Shown piece by piece: positions 47,406 through 62,640 of a stretch of DNA of 64,000 nucleotides (positions are counted from its first letter, which is position 1; each line of letters begins with the position of its first letter). Position numbers and translations under genes: made by a program. The notes under the pieces are model-generated. The model was not told where the DNA came from, searched no databases, and saw only the letters and a program-made list of their open reading frames with translations. The DNA is from Fasciolopsis buskii (lineage: Eukaryota; Platyhelminthes; Trematoda; Plagiorchiida; Fasciolidae). The stretch is taken from positions 1-64,000 of the forward strand of contig LUCM01000130.1 in the NCBI GenBank assembly GCA_008360955.1, given 5' to 3'.

Positions 47406-50400
47406 CCGGGAACATCTTTTATGCAATTTGGATCGGTGAACAATAAGTCTTCTTTGTACATGAGTATGCCAACCCTTCCCACTCGTTTTCATGTTGGAAA
47501 AATGTCAAATACTAGGATTTTGTAAATTAAGTTGGTAGCACTGCATCTTGCGTAGGACTCATCTAGTGCAGTGAGTCAGCTACTTGGTAGGTCACGTTCT
47601 GTGGACATGGGAAATCCCAACGGCTGATAAGGGGGTGATATTCAAATCTGTTGAAATTTACGGGAAACGATGGCGCCCATCTCGGATAGTTCAGCAGATT
47701 TGATGTTTTATTCTGAGTTCTCGCCTCATCTCCCGAGGACCTTTAGAAAACGTTCACAGCCTGTCATAGGAACTGGCTGTTGACAGTACACGATGAATCA
47801 TTGGACGCCTACAACGAACGTCCTGCTGCTAAAAAACAAATCCATGTGAAAGAAACCATACTTTTAGTATAGTCAAAAGTGTTTATGGTTTTGAATTGTC
47901 TGTATATAGTTGGCAAAAGTCTCACATGTCTGCTCGAATATTCCAGTGATTGTCCGTTTTTGATTCAAATAAGTTTTGCTTAGTGAATTCTTCGTCAGTT
48001 TAACTATAAGAAATTAAAAGTTGTCTCCATTTTACTATCGCCAATAAAATTCGGCTTCAAACTAACCTTAGTGAAATCAACAACACTAATATTTAAATGT
48101 TGATGATGATGAAGTTGATCAGGAATGTACGACGATTTCGGGAAAGGGATGTAGTAATCTACAGAATACCGCATCAAAAGTCCTCAATCTGCGATATTCA
48201 CCCTAGAAATTTACGGTGCTAGCCAACCGTAACTTAAATAGAAGCAACTTTTGAGGCAATTATAAGTTTTTCTCAACAATCCGGAAGTCGGTAACAAAAC
48301 ACATTTTCGAACCAAGCCGCGCTTGAGATCTGTAATAGCAGCCTACGTTACCGGTCACAAGAAGTCATACCTGAAATAGTTACTTTCTTTTCAGTGGGCG
48401 TACGATTTATTCATCCGTGGGTGCACAATTTTTTTTCAAAAAAATGCACGAGTCGAAATCCTTTTCCGGAGTGTACCACCTTCACATGAATTTAAAGGTG
48501 GTTATTTGGATAGTTGGTGGTGCGGCAGGCTAAGTTTTACCAGCCTGACTAAATGTCGCCACAAATATGACCATCAGTTTACGCTGTGAACGAGACAGTA
48601 GAACAAGATAGAATCTCTATAGCACTGCTTAACCATGAGGAATTTCATTTAATTTTCGGAAAACCTAAAATAGTTTTTGAATTATTAGTCAATCCATGCC
48701 AAGATTTGACGCCGTTGAATATCAAGGGGGGCGTTGTTTAATTCTTCCATCACTGACGAATTAAGTATTCATCAATGCCTGTTTATCTTGTCTTAAACGC
48801 AACCTGAAAACGGGGCGAGTAACTGTGTCGGACATACACACTAGCGCACACGGGCTCTCCCAGGGTTTTGTGAATTTCCGCACTACGTGTTATTGTTCTT
48901 TATCGCGATGTCCCTGGGCCAAATCCGATATGCGCTCTGTGATCGATTTCTGTAACGAGTTATCAACTGGCGCTGAGTTTGAATAAAGCGTGAGCCTCAC
49001 GAAAACCATTCCATAATTTTTCAATTAATTCAACCTCAATATTGAATGATGTGTGATTTCTTCATCAAATGTTGTCATGTTGTATCTGTTTCCATGATCA
49101 GTTTAACTCCAGAATAAAAAAAGGAACCCGAATTTTCATAATCCTATGCAGATTTTCTAAGCTTATAACTTGTATATTTCGAAGCTTTGTGATTCTATGC
49201 AAATGGCCAAGCACTGCCGATGATCTACCTAATGAGGTAATCATTAGATCAGAAAGTAACACTGTATCCTTCAGATATTTCAAGTCATGAGGTTGTCCCG
49301 ATCTATTAAGAGGTAACGAAATTTCACCGGTGTTGCTACACGCAAATTTCCACTATACAATGAATGTACCAAATAACACAGGACTACAGTCTACACTCCG
49401 AAACATGGAACCTGTGGCAAGTGATGTCAGCTAAGTTCAAATAATGCGATTTTTGGTCATAATAGTTAGGTGTTGAGGACTTGCTTGCTTGGCTACACGT
49501 GTGCCTTGACTTCTAATTACAATTAAATCATACCATATTCAAAATTCTTCATCCATTTTCGAAATAAATTGGTTAACTAGCTGCTCGAGACTGTGATAGA
49601 TCTTTTTACTTGAATGGTCATACTTTCAGTGCGGTTTTTTTGGAGCTGTGGAATCAGGGCAAAATATTCAATGGAGACTGTACGGGGCAGATATGTTGTG
49701 CGTAACCTTTCTTACTTGATCTATCTCGATGGAACCAGCGCTAATTGGATTTGAAAATAGTAGTCAGAAGTAAAATCTAATGGCTGAAATATGCATGTGC
49801 AACTGGATAAATGAACGGATGCCAATCCGGAAATTCCAAAGTTGTTATCTGAAAAGAATTAAGTCTTTCCTCCAGGCTGATTACATCAGATTAGAGATTT
49901 GAATCAACTGATGTCCGATTCAGGTTGAATTTTGATCATTCACTTAAAGTGCACTTATGAGGACGGACATTTTAAGCTGGCGACCACACTAATCCGTAAC
50001 GAACCGGTCGGTCATTTCACATTAATGCATTTTGTGACTGGCAGATCTGATAGTGCTCTATGGCAGACGCACACATAAGCACCTACACATGCACACCCAT
50101 GCACACACAAACAGAAGTTCAACTGTTGTCTACGCCAACCGGGTCACACCAATTAGAGAAACGAAGAAAAGATTTTCTCACGTATTAGTCTGTTTTATGG
50201 TTTTGCAAGTAAGTCAGTTCCGCCTCCGGTTTGGTCACGATGACAAGTTCCAGGAATATGTTGGATGTCGCCATTTTAAAACTGTGTGAAACTGTCGGCC
50301 TGACGATTAAAACTTTTGTACAGTACAGCTGCAATTTTCGCTAAGATCCCAAATGAACGGTCAACTATTATCAATTAAGCGCATTCAAATGCTGCCGAAA

Positions 50401-51758
50401 TTCTAATAGAAATGTATTTTTACCAATTTCCCCTGAAAACAATTTACAGTCCAGCAAGCGATGCAGGCTGGGTCAAATTGATCGCATTAAGTCTAGTGTA
50501 CGCCTATAAATTCCGAACTATTTAGTCTTTCAAATGTTTTGTGACAAGTTTATCACATTTAATCCTAAAATTCCTCTCCATTTCTGTCATCTGAACCGTG
50601 GGAAAACGTACCGTGACCAAATAAACTATACTCTAACCATAAGTTTTAACAAAAAGATTGTCACTTGCTTGACTGCATAGCCAATTTTCATTCTCTCTAC
50701 TATGTGTGACTACCAGGGCCAGAGTAACCAATCATTAAGTATATTTGTTCGATTTTGTTCCGTGTTCTGAACTTCAAATGCACGTAATCCTTCAGGTCTT
50801 CAAATACTTTCAAAGAAGGTTAGTTTCAAGTCAACGCGAACGAGTTCTCATATAGGAGTAAAAATGTTCAATCAAGCATTAAAATTCCAGGTTACACCCA
50901 CCAGACGTTCCATCAGATTTGAATGAGACCACCAGCAGTATGCAGGTTTCACGAACTAACTGAAGCGAGAATTCGATGTGCGTGAATGGGGAGTGGAGAG
51001 CCTAAGCCTTAGGCCATTCGGGTAAGTTCATAAAGGTTCCCATAACTTTAATAATCCCAAACATAGCGTTCTTATTCAGCAAGCGATTTTTCAAACTCTA
51101 AGACGGTTTCTCATACGGTGAATACTGTCACTGAGAGGAGGCTTTTTAGTAGAAAGCCTGAGGGAAACTGAAACCCGTGGTATTACGTGCTGACTGTTAG
51201 CGTAGATTTGCAGCTGACATTTCTATTGCTGCAAAGAAGTGACCAAACAACCTAACTCACATCAAGCGTGCATTGTTCTGTGACAGATCAGCTTCGCAAT
51301 CACCAGGCAACCTGGGGACAAAGTGATCATCATGGACCATAAGTTACTAGCATAAGGATAGACCATCGGTTTAAAAGTCTTGTGAATTCAGTTCACTGAG
51401 GTAGCCATTAATAATGGTCCCACCAGCAGCAGTTACTTAACGAAATGGTCTGTTTTAAGTTGTCAGGCTATACGATGCAGTTGAACATTTTGTTTAGACA
51501 AATATTCCATTATACCCTTGCGGTCCGACTTCTGACCTATGAAAATCGACATCCCATTACTCTTTTTCGATATAAAAGAACAAGAAGGAAAGTGGCTAAC
51601 ACTTATGAATATAAATGCTCTCTCAAAAGGGCTCTTACGTAAAAATACTAGTGGCAGGTCAATTCAGTGGAGTATGCGAATTTTCGCTATACTGAATTTT
51701 TCAACTGTTTTTCCGAATACATAAATATATATACATATGCATATATAGAAGCAGCAAG

Positions 51759-51762
<4 letters not shown>

Positions 51763-51810
<48 letters not shown>
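51763..51810. repeat. (TA)24 microsatellite
   Basis: Pure TA run. The ORFs through it encode only alternating Tyr-Ile and are not genes. Confidence 0.98.
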
Positions 51811-51814
<4 letters not shown>

Positions 51815-54800
51815 TATTGCGTTCAAAGTTCTCAACTTTCACTTTTAGGCTGTAGCTACTGGTAAATTTTTCAGTAACCACATACTCGAAGTAACTAAGT
51901 GTAATTCTGGCTTCTTTCACACTTCGCTATGCGTGGAATAATCAAAAAGACAAATCAACTTGGGAAAAATTCACTGGAATTTAGACTCTGTGTTCATCTG
52001 TAAAAATAATCGGATACCAGATATATACATAGTTTGTTTGAGAACCTCCGGTAATATGCTCGGAAATACTCTCCACCTTTAGTGTTGAATTCATTTGACA
52101 TTTTGATTTTTTTATATTATTAAAAACATCCTTTGGGAAGAAGATTAACTGCTTTACCAATTGTTTCCTTGAATGCAGCTATTAGTTAAGAATGAAGATC
52201 TGGTCTCAGGGTGGATTCTCATGTTTTTGAACAATGTTTGCAAATGAACAACGGCAATGTCGCAGCTAAGAACAGGCACCCTTAATACAGGACTACTTAT
52301 TTAAGCAGCGGAATGGGATTTAACATAAATTCGGTGATGCACAAATCATAAGGTTTATCAGGGTGCATCAAAACTAATTCACCGGGGACTCATGGAACTA
52401 ACCTGAACACGTGAGAATTAGCTTAGAGTTCAGTTACCTTATAGTTCTATCATCATAGATCCATCAGTTCATTCCAATTAAGCTGGCTGATAACTGAAAA
52501 CGACTAGCAAAATGACTGGAAGCAGTCCTATTCAGCAGGGTAAACATGAACACTGGCACGTAGTACTATTGGCCGCAAACAAGACATGGTAAATTTATTT
52601 TCCGTCAAACGTTTCGGATTAGAATACAGTAGCTGCAGATGCCAAATCCACAAACACAAAATGATTCCCTCCAAAGTTTGAGCTCGGCAATTTCTTACAG
52701 TAGATATCTTATTATTGAGATGAATCAAGCAAAAAACTTCGTTTTCTACTTCGTTAGCTAAAAGTTTTATGCTTGGTTTCCAGTTGGAAAACGATAGAAT
52801 ATTTTGTTTTTTCTTCCCTTAAGAGGAAATTCAACTTTTAATCAATTTTAACTGAATCCAGTGTCCTCTCTTCTAGTAGTGATTTGGTCCATAAAACCGC
52901 GCAGAACGCATAGAAATATACGTCATCAGGAAAGATGAATTTAAAGTAGCACATTTGATTTTTCTGCACCTTCACACTATCCCGGTTCGGATATGGTAGT
53001 TTGCCATGGCCAAGCCGAACTGTTTGTGAAACAAACAAATGGAATTCCAGGTCGTGACAAATAATGATACTAGGCTGACCAACTAAGAGTGGTCCATTCG
53101 TATGCAAATAATGTGATAACATTTGATAAAACTCGCTTCTCATCCGATAAGTTATTCTCCTGGGAGCAAACTGGATTCAATTCGTTTTATTCGTCCGTTA
53201 GCATCGTTAGATTGCTTAATTACGGGCACCCAACTCTGTCGGGGACAATCTCGTGGACTGAGATCCAGCGCATGATGACACAGGCTACAACAGTAGAGTG
53301 GAGAAAACCAGCTTCCACAATACCTCAATAACAAACATAAAAGCTTCATCGTCTCAGTGAGAATACTGGTCATCTTGCTGTCATTCTTGCCAATGTTGTG
53401 TGACGATGAACTATAATCCAGTAGAGATAGCAGACCACTACAGACGTAAATAGCTACTGATTGTCCATCATTTGTGAATCATTTTCCCTTACCTATTCCC
53501 GTGAGAACCACCGCAGGCTTTCCAGCTAGTTACATCATCCTCCGAGTGACCTTTGTTTCTGGTTTTGAAAAAACGGAAGGGTATTTTTCGACATCAGCTT
53601 GCGAACCATCCTTAGATTTAGTTTGTTTTCAATGCCGTTAATTACAACTTGCATGTGGGTATTACTTAAAGAATTATTTACCTTTCAGTGTTTTTCAGTG
53701 ACAGGTTTAACTAGATACTTTCTTTTAATGCAAAATCGACCTTCCCACTGAGCATTCAGAGTCAGCTTCATCAGCTTGAAACAAACGGTGAACTTGTCGA
53801 TTACCGGATAGTTGTTCCGTCACCTAATTTGCTATGCAGATTGGTATTCCAAAATAAATATTTCACTGTTCTGGGGAAAGCTAGACAATGAAGAAATTCT
53901 ATGAAGTGTGTAAAAATTTAGTCTCAGGTTAATTATTGCGAGAAATACTACCTGACATCAAAAGTGATCTGGGGGTCTATGATAACTGGTGTGAAATATT
54001 TTAAGTAAATGTTCATTATTCGTTCGAAGGTTGTGCTCGACAGAATGTAGGCAGACAGTCTGGAGTCTCAATCCTCCGATCTAAAGAAATACTTGTTTTG
54101 CGCAGTAACCAGAACCAAACGTATCCATACCATCCCTTCATTTCAACTGAGTGACCAATAATATGACTGGAATTAGACGTCCAAATTTGAACGTGAATCA
54201 AGTCTGCCAATTTTCGTCTTCTTATTTCTTCTTTATAGTCTTTCCTCGAAACACTAAATTTTTACCCTCCACCAATGTATAAACTCGACCCCGGTTAATT
54301 CTTTTATTAAACTTCCAGATTCATCGTGCCATACTGAGTGCTCACAACGCACTTTGATGTGATTTTATTGTTTATCGGTTTTCAATTATCTCCGCTCTCC
54401 ATCTTATTCTTATCAAATTTGCCGCTAATCTGCGTCTTTCATTCGGATTATACACATCACGTACGGTCTTTTTCGCCTCCCATCTGGCCTGCATCAGTTG
54501 ACCGATAACAAGCTGCCTCGGAAAAAAGCAGGGGTGGTGAGTGACAAACGGGAAACCCAAAGTGATTGACTGATCGCGTTTTGGTCACTAGAATCACGTG
54601 GTGCCCACTCGAGAAGATAGACCTAATGACTGGTGGTAAGCGTTTGTATCCAGACAAGCAAGTTCTCAAGCTATATGGTAGGATGAAAGCCAGTTCAGTC
54701 GTACTGAAAAGATTCAGAGCTAGCACCAAAGCAGAAGGCAAAACTCCAACAAGATTCGGTGACTTTTTTACTGTCTGTTAATTCCCAGCATTCGGGAAAG

Positions 54801-55144
54801 CTAGTTGCGAAAGCGCAAGTTCCATAACCATTACATATTTGTGGGAATTAAATTAAAACTATCTGAATAAATCTTCTTCCCTTTATTTGGGAGTTCAGTC
54901 TGTTTTGGAGTGCTTTGATTCTCGCTTAAATTCTGTTAACATCAGGAAAGTTCTGCCCTCTTACGAGAACTTTTTCAGGCGCTTCATTTAATCCTTACTA
55001 GCATATGGCTTACTTTACGCCAATTATGTTTACACATTTACCAGGTATAACTAAAGTATCAGCCTCCCTAGCAGTGAAGATTTGCCCTCTGCTTCGTGTG
55101 CGATGACACAACTAAATTTCCAATGCAACTGGTTCACACAAAAA

Positions 55145-55147
<3 letters not shown>

Positions 55148-55194
<47 letters not shown>
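55148..55194. repeat. (AT)23 microsatellite
   Basis: Pure AT run in gene-free DNA. Confidence 0.98.
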
Positions 55195-55197
<3 letters not shown>

Positions 55198-57049
55198 CAC
55201 ACAGCAGAAGTATGGATGGATGCTTTTGGAGAAGTCTCTGTAGTAGGAGGCTAACCATGAAGCATTAGTACTTCTTTATTTCAGCGTCAGTTCAACAGCC
55301 ATACTGTTCTTTTTCCTAAGGCCGACTCGGGCTAAAAGTAGCGGGAGTTGAAATTCTTCCGAGGATTTATTAACCAGGGACATGGATTCACACTCCTGTT
55401 TTCACAAATGAGATATTGCTAACGTATATAGAATCGGGGTTTACGGCGCCGAGTACGCATGCTTGATGAGCCTTTACAACGACGGAACAAGTAATTTACT
55501 TTAGAACGGTTTTATCCAGCCGTGCAGGTGGCTCTATTTTGATTCATATTTGGAAAGCGACAATAAAATACACTCAAGCGCCACAATCATGCTTAAGCAG
55601 TATGAGCAGGAGGGTAGGTGGAACTAGCCTCTAGTTGAAACAGTAAGGTAATACGCTGGGGTTTTGGATGGAGTAAAGGTTTCGGACGATTTAAATGTAA
55701 TTAACCAGCAAAACTGAATTTCCGTGTCTGTAAAAGTGGCTTCGTTTATTCCACAAGTATTGAGAAAATAGTGCAGATTAAAGTACTCAGTATAACTGGT
55801 CGTACTGTTCCATTCATTTTGAAAAATTGTCATTTCAGCAGCTCACCATTCTGGACAATGTGTGAACTTGTGGCTGTTTTCTTTTTTTTGGGGAGGGGTG
55901 ATCTGTGTGAGCAAAATGTGAACAGCTGAAATGGCAGAATCCAAGCATTTTCAATACTTGAATCCCTTCGAGATCAAACATCTGGATCTATTCAGCACCT
56001 TGACGTGGCCGCTGGTTGCACCGACTTAACAACCTTGGCATCATCTCAATTATTTTTATGCCCCTACAATCAGACGTAACTCTCAGGAAATAAATCAGCA
56101 ACAACTCGGAGATATAATGCCTGAACCGTTCCATTTACTACATGCATGCTTCTACTTAGGTTGTTTGTGATGCGGTAAAATTAGCCCCCAAAAGAACTAA
56201 GGTTTCTTCTAGGCAGCTTCTTTACCAAGCTAATTGGGCACCAGCACCAGTGATCTTTCTTCGAATCAAAACCAGAACCCAAACCCGAAACGAGGAATTT
56301 TATGTAGATTGCTATGTCAAATAAGTTATCGAGGCTCGCAAACAATATTCTGTTGATCATCAACAATAAATGTTATGGTGACTTGCTGGTTTCTAACAAG
56401 GACCACTTAGTCGCTCCCTGCCAATCCCCCTACCCCCCACCCCACCTCACCCCATGTTTCTATTTGGTAAGTCTATTGATGACAGTGTGTCATCAATCAT
56501 CCAAAACTAATATAGGATCCCTATTGTCTAACAATGTCAAATAGCTACCTCCATTATATTTAACTGCAATTATTTTTTCTGCTTAAGGGGAATTCCTACG
56601 TAGGTCCGTGGAAAACGTAGATACTGTAACCCAGGGGCTTTTTTCACGGGACTATTAAACGCAGTTGACGAAGTCCCCCAGGTGTCGAGCAATGGGTATC
56701 AGCCAAAAGAAAATACTCTCGACTGTGCCAGAACAAGAGGTAATATACAGTCATAGTGTACGGTAAAACAAAAGCATTTGACTAAATGACATACAGCGAA
56801 GATCAAGAGCAAACGTCGTTGGCAAAAAAGGTGATTTTCGGAAATGGTTAGGTTTCTCTACAACGGGGAACTCATTAGATGATCATCTGAGGCATGATGA
56901 AAATCCATTGTCGAATAAAGGCGCTATATTATGAAAAATTGATGTTCAGCAACCATTTGAGAGACGCTCGAACAACCTAATTGCGATTTTGTTTTAGCCT
57001 AAATTCTCGATTACCGAGTGAAATCTCTTTGGGAGTGAAGTGTCCATTT

Positions 57050-57610
57050 TCAAAGCATAGGCAATGTTGTTTTGGCCATTTGCACGCAAGCACGTGGCTT
57101 TTATGGTAAGCACAACTTATAGTTTTGGTCCGGGATTAAAGAGCATGTACGCATTTGTTGGAATGTAGCCTGCTTCTCTAAGACAGTTATTGAAAGCACG
57201 AACTGAATGGACCATTTTCGATCAAAGGCAGTTATAAGCAACAAGGTCGATGTTCTTCAATTTTTCACGATCAACAAAAGCTAAAGTAAAATGACCCGTT
57301 TTGCGAGCTTTCCAGATCGAATCAAAGCCAAGAAGCTACCAAGTACCACTGGTTTTGTCTTTCAGAGCTAACACGGAATAGCGGCCTCTTTTGAAGAGAA
57401 GGTACGGGCTATTATCTATGACATCTTGAGCAAAACGGTCCGTTCCAAGCGGGGATACTGAAACACTGGTTTGGAGCACTTTGCCTACTCCATTTCGATC
57501 GACGGCCTTCATCCTAAGCCTGTTGCGTAATCCAATCCCATCTGCTGTGTTAAACCTTTTACCCCAATGGGTGGAGTGTGCGTTTAATCGGCGACAAATG
57601 AAAATCGATC
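57050..57610 (-). pseudogene. Unidentified coding-like frame with three stops
   Basis: On the minus strand from about 57,610 one frame stays mostly open for about 180 codons, with only three scattered stops and a balanced amino-acid composition (for example RYSVLALKDKTSGTW, then FTLAFVDREKLKNIDLVAYN). I do not recognise a family. It could be a decayed exon, a transposon ORF or chance. Confidence 0.25.
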
Positions 57611-60600
57611 ACTGAGTGAAATAAATCAATATTTCGGTTACTCGAAAAAGGAATTACGCCAGAATCGGGAAGATTATTCTCAAGGGGAATGGGCGTGTAT
57701 GCTAAAACTTACTTTCAAACTGTTTTTATCGCTCACAGCTGGACGTTTTAATTCTGTTGGATCATCCAAAGGTAGTTCAAAAATGCAATTGTGAGGAACG
57801 ATGACGTGGTTCTATGTACGGCAAAGGAATTTCATTTTAGTAGGGACTTTCATTAACTTTTAGTTGATCATCATTTATGCCTTATAGCCCATAGCGTGTG
57901 ATCAAATGTGCAAATCTAGTGATCTAGAGAAGACCCTGTGCAATGCATCTAAATTCGAAAAACTGCTGTTATCGTATGGAAGGTGGTTTGTCTTTTAGTC
58001 CAGATCTATGGATCGAATCGAGATTAGACTGTACCGCTTGTGAGATAACTTTTGGTTAAGTGCAAACCTGCTTAATGTTTGACTTCTTGCGACATCTGGG
58101 TCAGGTAGACCCGAATAGCCTAGGAATTTATCAGATTTGCTAGCATTTATTAGCAAATAATTTTTTCACTCTTGCTCATGGCAAAGCTCATTGGGATAAA
58201 AGGCTCCAAACTCACAGGACTTACTAGATGTGAAAGGGTGCATAGTAAATATTGTCAGTGAACTCGATATTTCCTTGAAAATAGTTCAAAATCAGGTTAC
58301 TGGTGCTTTGCTTAAGTTAACCAATGACGAACCGGCATTGCTCAGACAATGACACTGTTCCCAGAAAAGCATTTGCTTGACTGTCATTTCATCATATTTA
58401 TTATTTTCCCTTCGGCAAATAACTGATAAATGACTATCCACCTCTCATAAGGCGATGTGATCTAATCCACTTAGTAAGATCTGGTCCTCAATAGTTTCTT
58501 GTATGTGTAGTATAGGATGTGGACTGCTCGCCTATGTTGACTAAATCTCCCTATTTCGGTGGTGGTTAATCCAAATAGAAGGCAAATGATTGAGGAACAC
58601 GCAAACGTAGTCCACAGGAAGGTAATTCATAAATCTTCACATAAAAGAGGAACAGTCACACAGTATGAAATTTTAGTAGTTCATCCAAATTATTGATTGC
58701 AAACAGTGATGAATCCAAATGTGTTTCCAGTGATCGTGGTGGTGACAGGCAATTTAGTGATCCACTCAAATTTTTCGTATTTGTGTCTGGCTCATCCGCT
58801 TAACACAAGTACATTTCTTCGCAACTACTACAGGGGATATCTTTTTACCAATTTATTTCCGCAGAATTTTTCTTATGCTGGATGAAACCACGAATAACAT
58901 ATTAATTTCTTTAACTCAATTTTTGCGGATACAAAAGGTGATTTCCTCGAACCATTCAAACATTATTCCACATGAATGATTATTTAACAGTCCTCACGGG
59001 CAAGCACTCAGTTCAGCCCGATAAAACTGCCTCGGAAAAGGAAAACGTCTACCAAGTGTTGAGAAAAATATTAAATGTAATATGAGCGCTGAAAGGGGAA
59101 AAGGTGGAAATCGACGTATCACTTCCCCGAAGACAATTCTATCAGTAATCTAAATCGGAAGATTATTCACGTAGTTCCTCTGACTGGTCGGGAGAGTTAG
59201 GCCAAGTAGTAACAAGAACCACAAATACAACAGAACGCCGAATGCTTTGAGCTTTTCTTGAAAGCAGCTTGAATTGGAAAAGACAATCGTAAACGTAAGT
59301 GAGACTAATAGTTGCAGTCGAAGTAGTACAGTGGAGGTTGTTTATCATGGGTTCAAGGTCAGGGCTCGCTGGGCGGAGCTGGGTTCCTTAATAAGTCTCT
59401 TACCGGATGTTCTAAACTCCACGCTATGTAAGCTACAATACGAGAAGGGCAAACGGAACTATTTTCCGGAGGATATTCGTAACATAGAAGAAAGATGATT
59501 GTTTTGTGATGATAAAAAATAAAACAACAGAGTCATTGGCCGTAGACTAGCTTTCATTAGAGGTCATACTCCCAATGACTTGTTTCACCGACTTATTTCG
59601 GTCATAATCCGCAAGTTTCCAGCAGCTTACCTTCGAATACTATCAACTTTTATAGGAAATGTTTTGAAACAATGTCTGCTGTCACACGGAATTACATCAA
59701 ATGTAATAATTCACTTGCGGCTGCTGTGGCATGCTAGGGGCATATACTAAAGTCCATCACAACGGATGTAAGGACGTAATCCCAAGTGTGTGGACATTTA
59801 CTACGAAAGTGACCCGAGGTTATGAACTGAGAAGCATGGTGGCAACCAATCACACATCGATCCCAATCTGATACTTTAGGTCTTTGGTAAGTGACATCCG
59901 CCAGTAGATACTGAAGTTTATCGCAATTATGCCAATCAAATCAAGCAACCTAATTATTCGATCACAGAAGCTCCTAACCCTGACTCTTCGTTTGCCTTGA
60001 ATTCTTGACTGTATAGACTTCAACTTTTACGAGCGTTCAATGCCGATGATAACGGCATCTTCTGACTGTCAGACTGTATTATGTAAACAGTTGAAAACTG
60101 CAGTGGAAAACGTTGATATCCGCATTTGCTTTTCTTTTTCTCTACCGTTCCGTTGGATTAGGAGGATTAGGAGGCACTCAGTACTTCAAGTTAACGTGTG
60201 ATTGAAACCCCTGAGTTAGAAGCCAACTTTATGGTGGGATCCATGAATGGCTCACGATTGTCCTAAGCACGCGGACCATCCGGCGGTCAGGATAAGAGCG
60301 AAATCAGCCCAGACAGCATACGACGACGAGGAGTGGCTAAATACGCGACATTCGGTCAAATTACCCTTACATACGTCTGAGATGAGTGCATCATACCACG
60401 GTTTTCAATAGTAAAATTGAATGTTGTTTTTACTTGTGTCTGGTTCCATTGCTAGAACTCTACATGGAGAGTAGACTACGAAGAATAGCAATCAGTGAGT
60501 CCTATATTCATATTAGTACGGAATGTAATCGCAGAACTGCCTGCAATATACATTATGTACATTTGACAGCGAGTCCTAATTTGGATCGAAAAGACAGTAA

Positions 60601-62640
60601 AAGTTATAACTGAGTGTATACCCTCTAACCTCTAAAATAAGGCCATTTGTGTCTATATTGACAACAGTCTGTTGACTGTTTGACTTGCCGTTTAACAAAC
60701 ACTTTAACATGAAATACCTTTGATTTTGAAATATGGTGCTGTGCAAGTGGTTGAAGGCAAACACTAGCGAATTTGGAAAATTTCTAACTTACATGCCAAC
60801 AGCTTTGCACCAATACAAACATTTGTTATCACGTCTTTGGACATCAAACTTGAGTAGTCATTTAGGTGGTATATCATGGATATTTTCTGTTTTGTTCACT
60901 TCGACACGGGTGAGACCTTATTATTTTGCATGTATTTCACTCTTTAAAACTCGTAAAATATGTTCTGTGTGTCCGAGCTAATTATACGAATTCCGAGGAA
61001 AAACGTCCAAATTTTGCTTGTGTACTGCTGTCTGCTAAGAGGACGACAGACAAAGCAGAAGTGGGCCCTAATTCGCAGCGCGTTGTGTCAATCATGTGTT
61101 TGGCTGGAAGTTATTATAACCAAGAGAAAAGATAAGTGACACCGATCCGAAAAAAACAAATGGTCTCATATTTTTCAGAAAATCGCGCTTGCCTATGGTT
61201 CACGGGACGTATAATATTGTTATCACAAAATGCAGTATGCCAGTTAAAGTTCCTGTCCTCATTATCTGCGGTGTGTTGAGCGTTGCCTTGACAGACAGAG
61301 AACATGCTAAACCAACGACACTTTTTTTAGTAAAGTCAGTCCGACATTCATGTAAGTTAAACCGCGCGTTCAAAAATACATATGAATCTAAACCATTTAA
61401 GGTCAGTTTTAACATTGGATGGTTGCTTTCCATGTTAACCAACTGCTACGGTCATCTGCCAAGAATTCAACAAGAGGAACTTCTTTGCTAAAACAGTAGT
61501 CTGTTTTTACGGGAAAATAACCGATCTGTCAATAAAAGAAAATAATGCAGAGTGCAGAAATAATGTTCAACGTACTATTTTGTCTATGCCATCATCTCAC
61601 CAGGAACACATGACCACCGGGTCTTGTGCCCGAGATTAAGGAAACCTTGCGAAATACTCTGATCGACAGGCCAATATGGCTCACCTATCACTGGAACCAC
61701 ATCAAATAGAAAACCATTAGCTTTCCCAAAGTCTTTAATATTAGTTTATGATGACCTAGATTCCCGTGGCGAAGGGCTTGTAAACTTTATAAGACATCAA
61801 GATCTTCAATCCATGTAGACATACCGTTCAAGTGGATTGCAAATGCAGCTGCCTGGATGATGAAAAAGTAGCAGAAAAGAAACATAAATGCTCTGCTCTT
61901 AATTGGTTCGGATGATCCCCTGTTCAGCAACGACACTGCGAACCAAAAAAAACGCGTTGCTGCAAGTGCAAAAATTATTCAAAGTTTGAAGAAAATGCAG
62001 AATTTCTTTACAGAAATATAAGCCAGATTGACCGTGCGAGTTGGGCTGGAAGTCATACTTCTTCGTTATGGTTTTTAAACTCTTGTTTTCTAACACTATT
62101 TTTCTTTCATTCCTTTCTGTAGTGTACGATTTTGCCCCTTTCCAGTGGAGATTTGACCACACATCAAGAAGAGGTAAATGACCACGAGAACTGGACCGCA
62201 TTAGTGTTTCTCCTCTCCAATGGTTTTGCGGTCTCTTATTTCTAAATTGCGTTCCTACTGAACCCGGTATTGATTTGCGAGCAACCGGATGGCGGTTACT
62301 TCGGTTCGCTTAGTCACGAATTAGACTTCTAAAATTTCCGGAATCGTTTTAATTCTAGAGCTATTTAATTGTTCCCTGACTGGAAATTCCTAAAAAAGCA
62401 AGAGAAGATCAGTTGTACTACGATAAAGTTGTAACGAAAAAGAATTTCCTGTTTCTGACGCAAAATCCTTCGAGTGCACTTAGACAATAAGAGCGTGACA
62501 GCCTCGGTTTCGGTATCTAGCATGTTTTATTTCGGTGTGGAGAACTTTTGTTTGTCCTAATTTGATTGTTGCGTATCTGTTGTACGGTCGTAAGATATTT
62601 TAGTACCGGTTTGTTTCAGATTTGTGTTGAATGGCCTCGA
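57611..62640. other. Gene-free stretch before the right-hand gene
   Basis: AT-rich. ORFs at 59,274, 60,386, 60,733 and 61,189 lack recognisable motifs or flanking splice signals that would join them. Confidence 0.55.

Larger units (their letters stand above)
45551..57000. other. Long gene-free stretch
   Basis: AT-rich DNA with two AT microsatellites, a CA-rich patch near 50,080, a C-rich patch near 56,420 and the palindrome relative at 47.36 kb. None of the ORFs (the longest is about 100 codons, for example 46,485 and 52,838) shows a motif I recognise. Confidence 0.6.

Noticed and set aside
51687..51920. ORFs through the TA microsatellite
   Set aside because: Tyr-Ile repeats are an artefact of the dinucleotide run.
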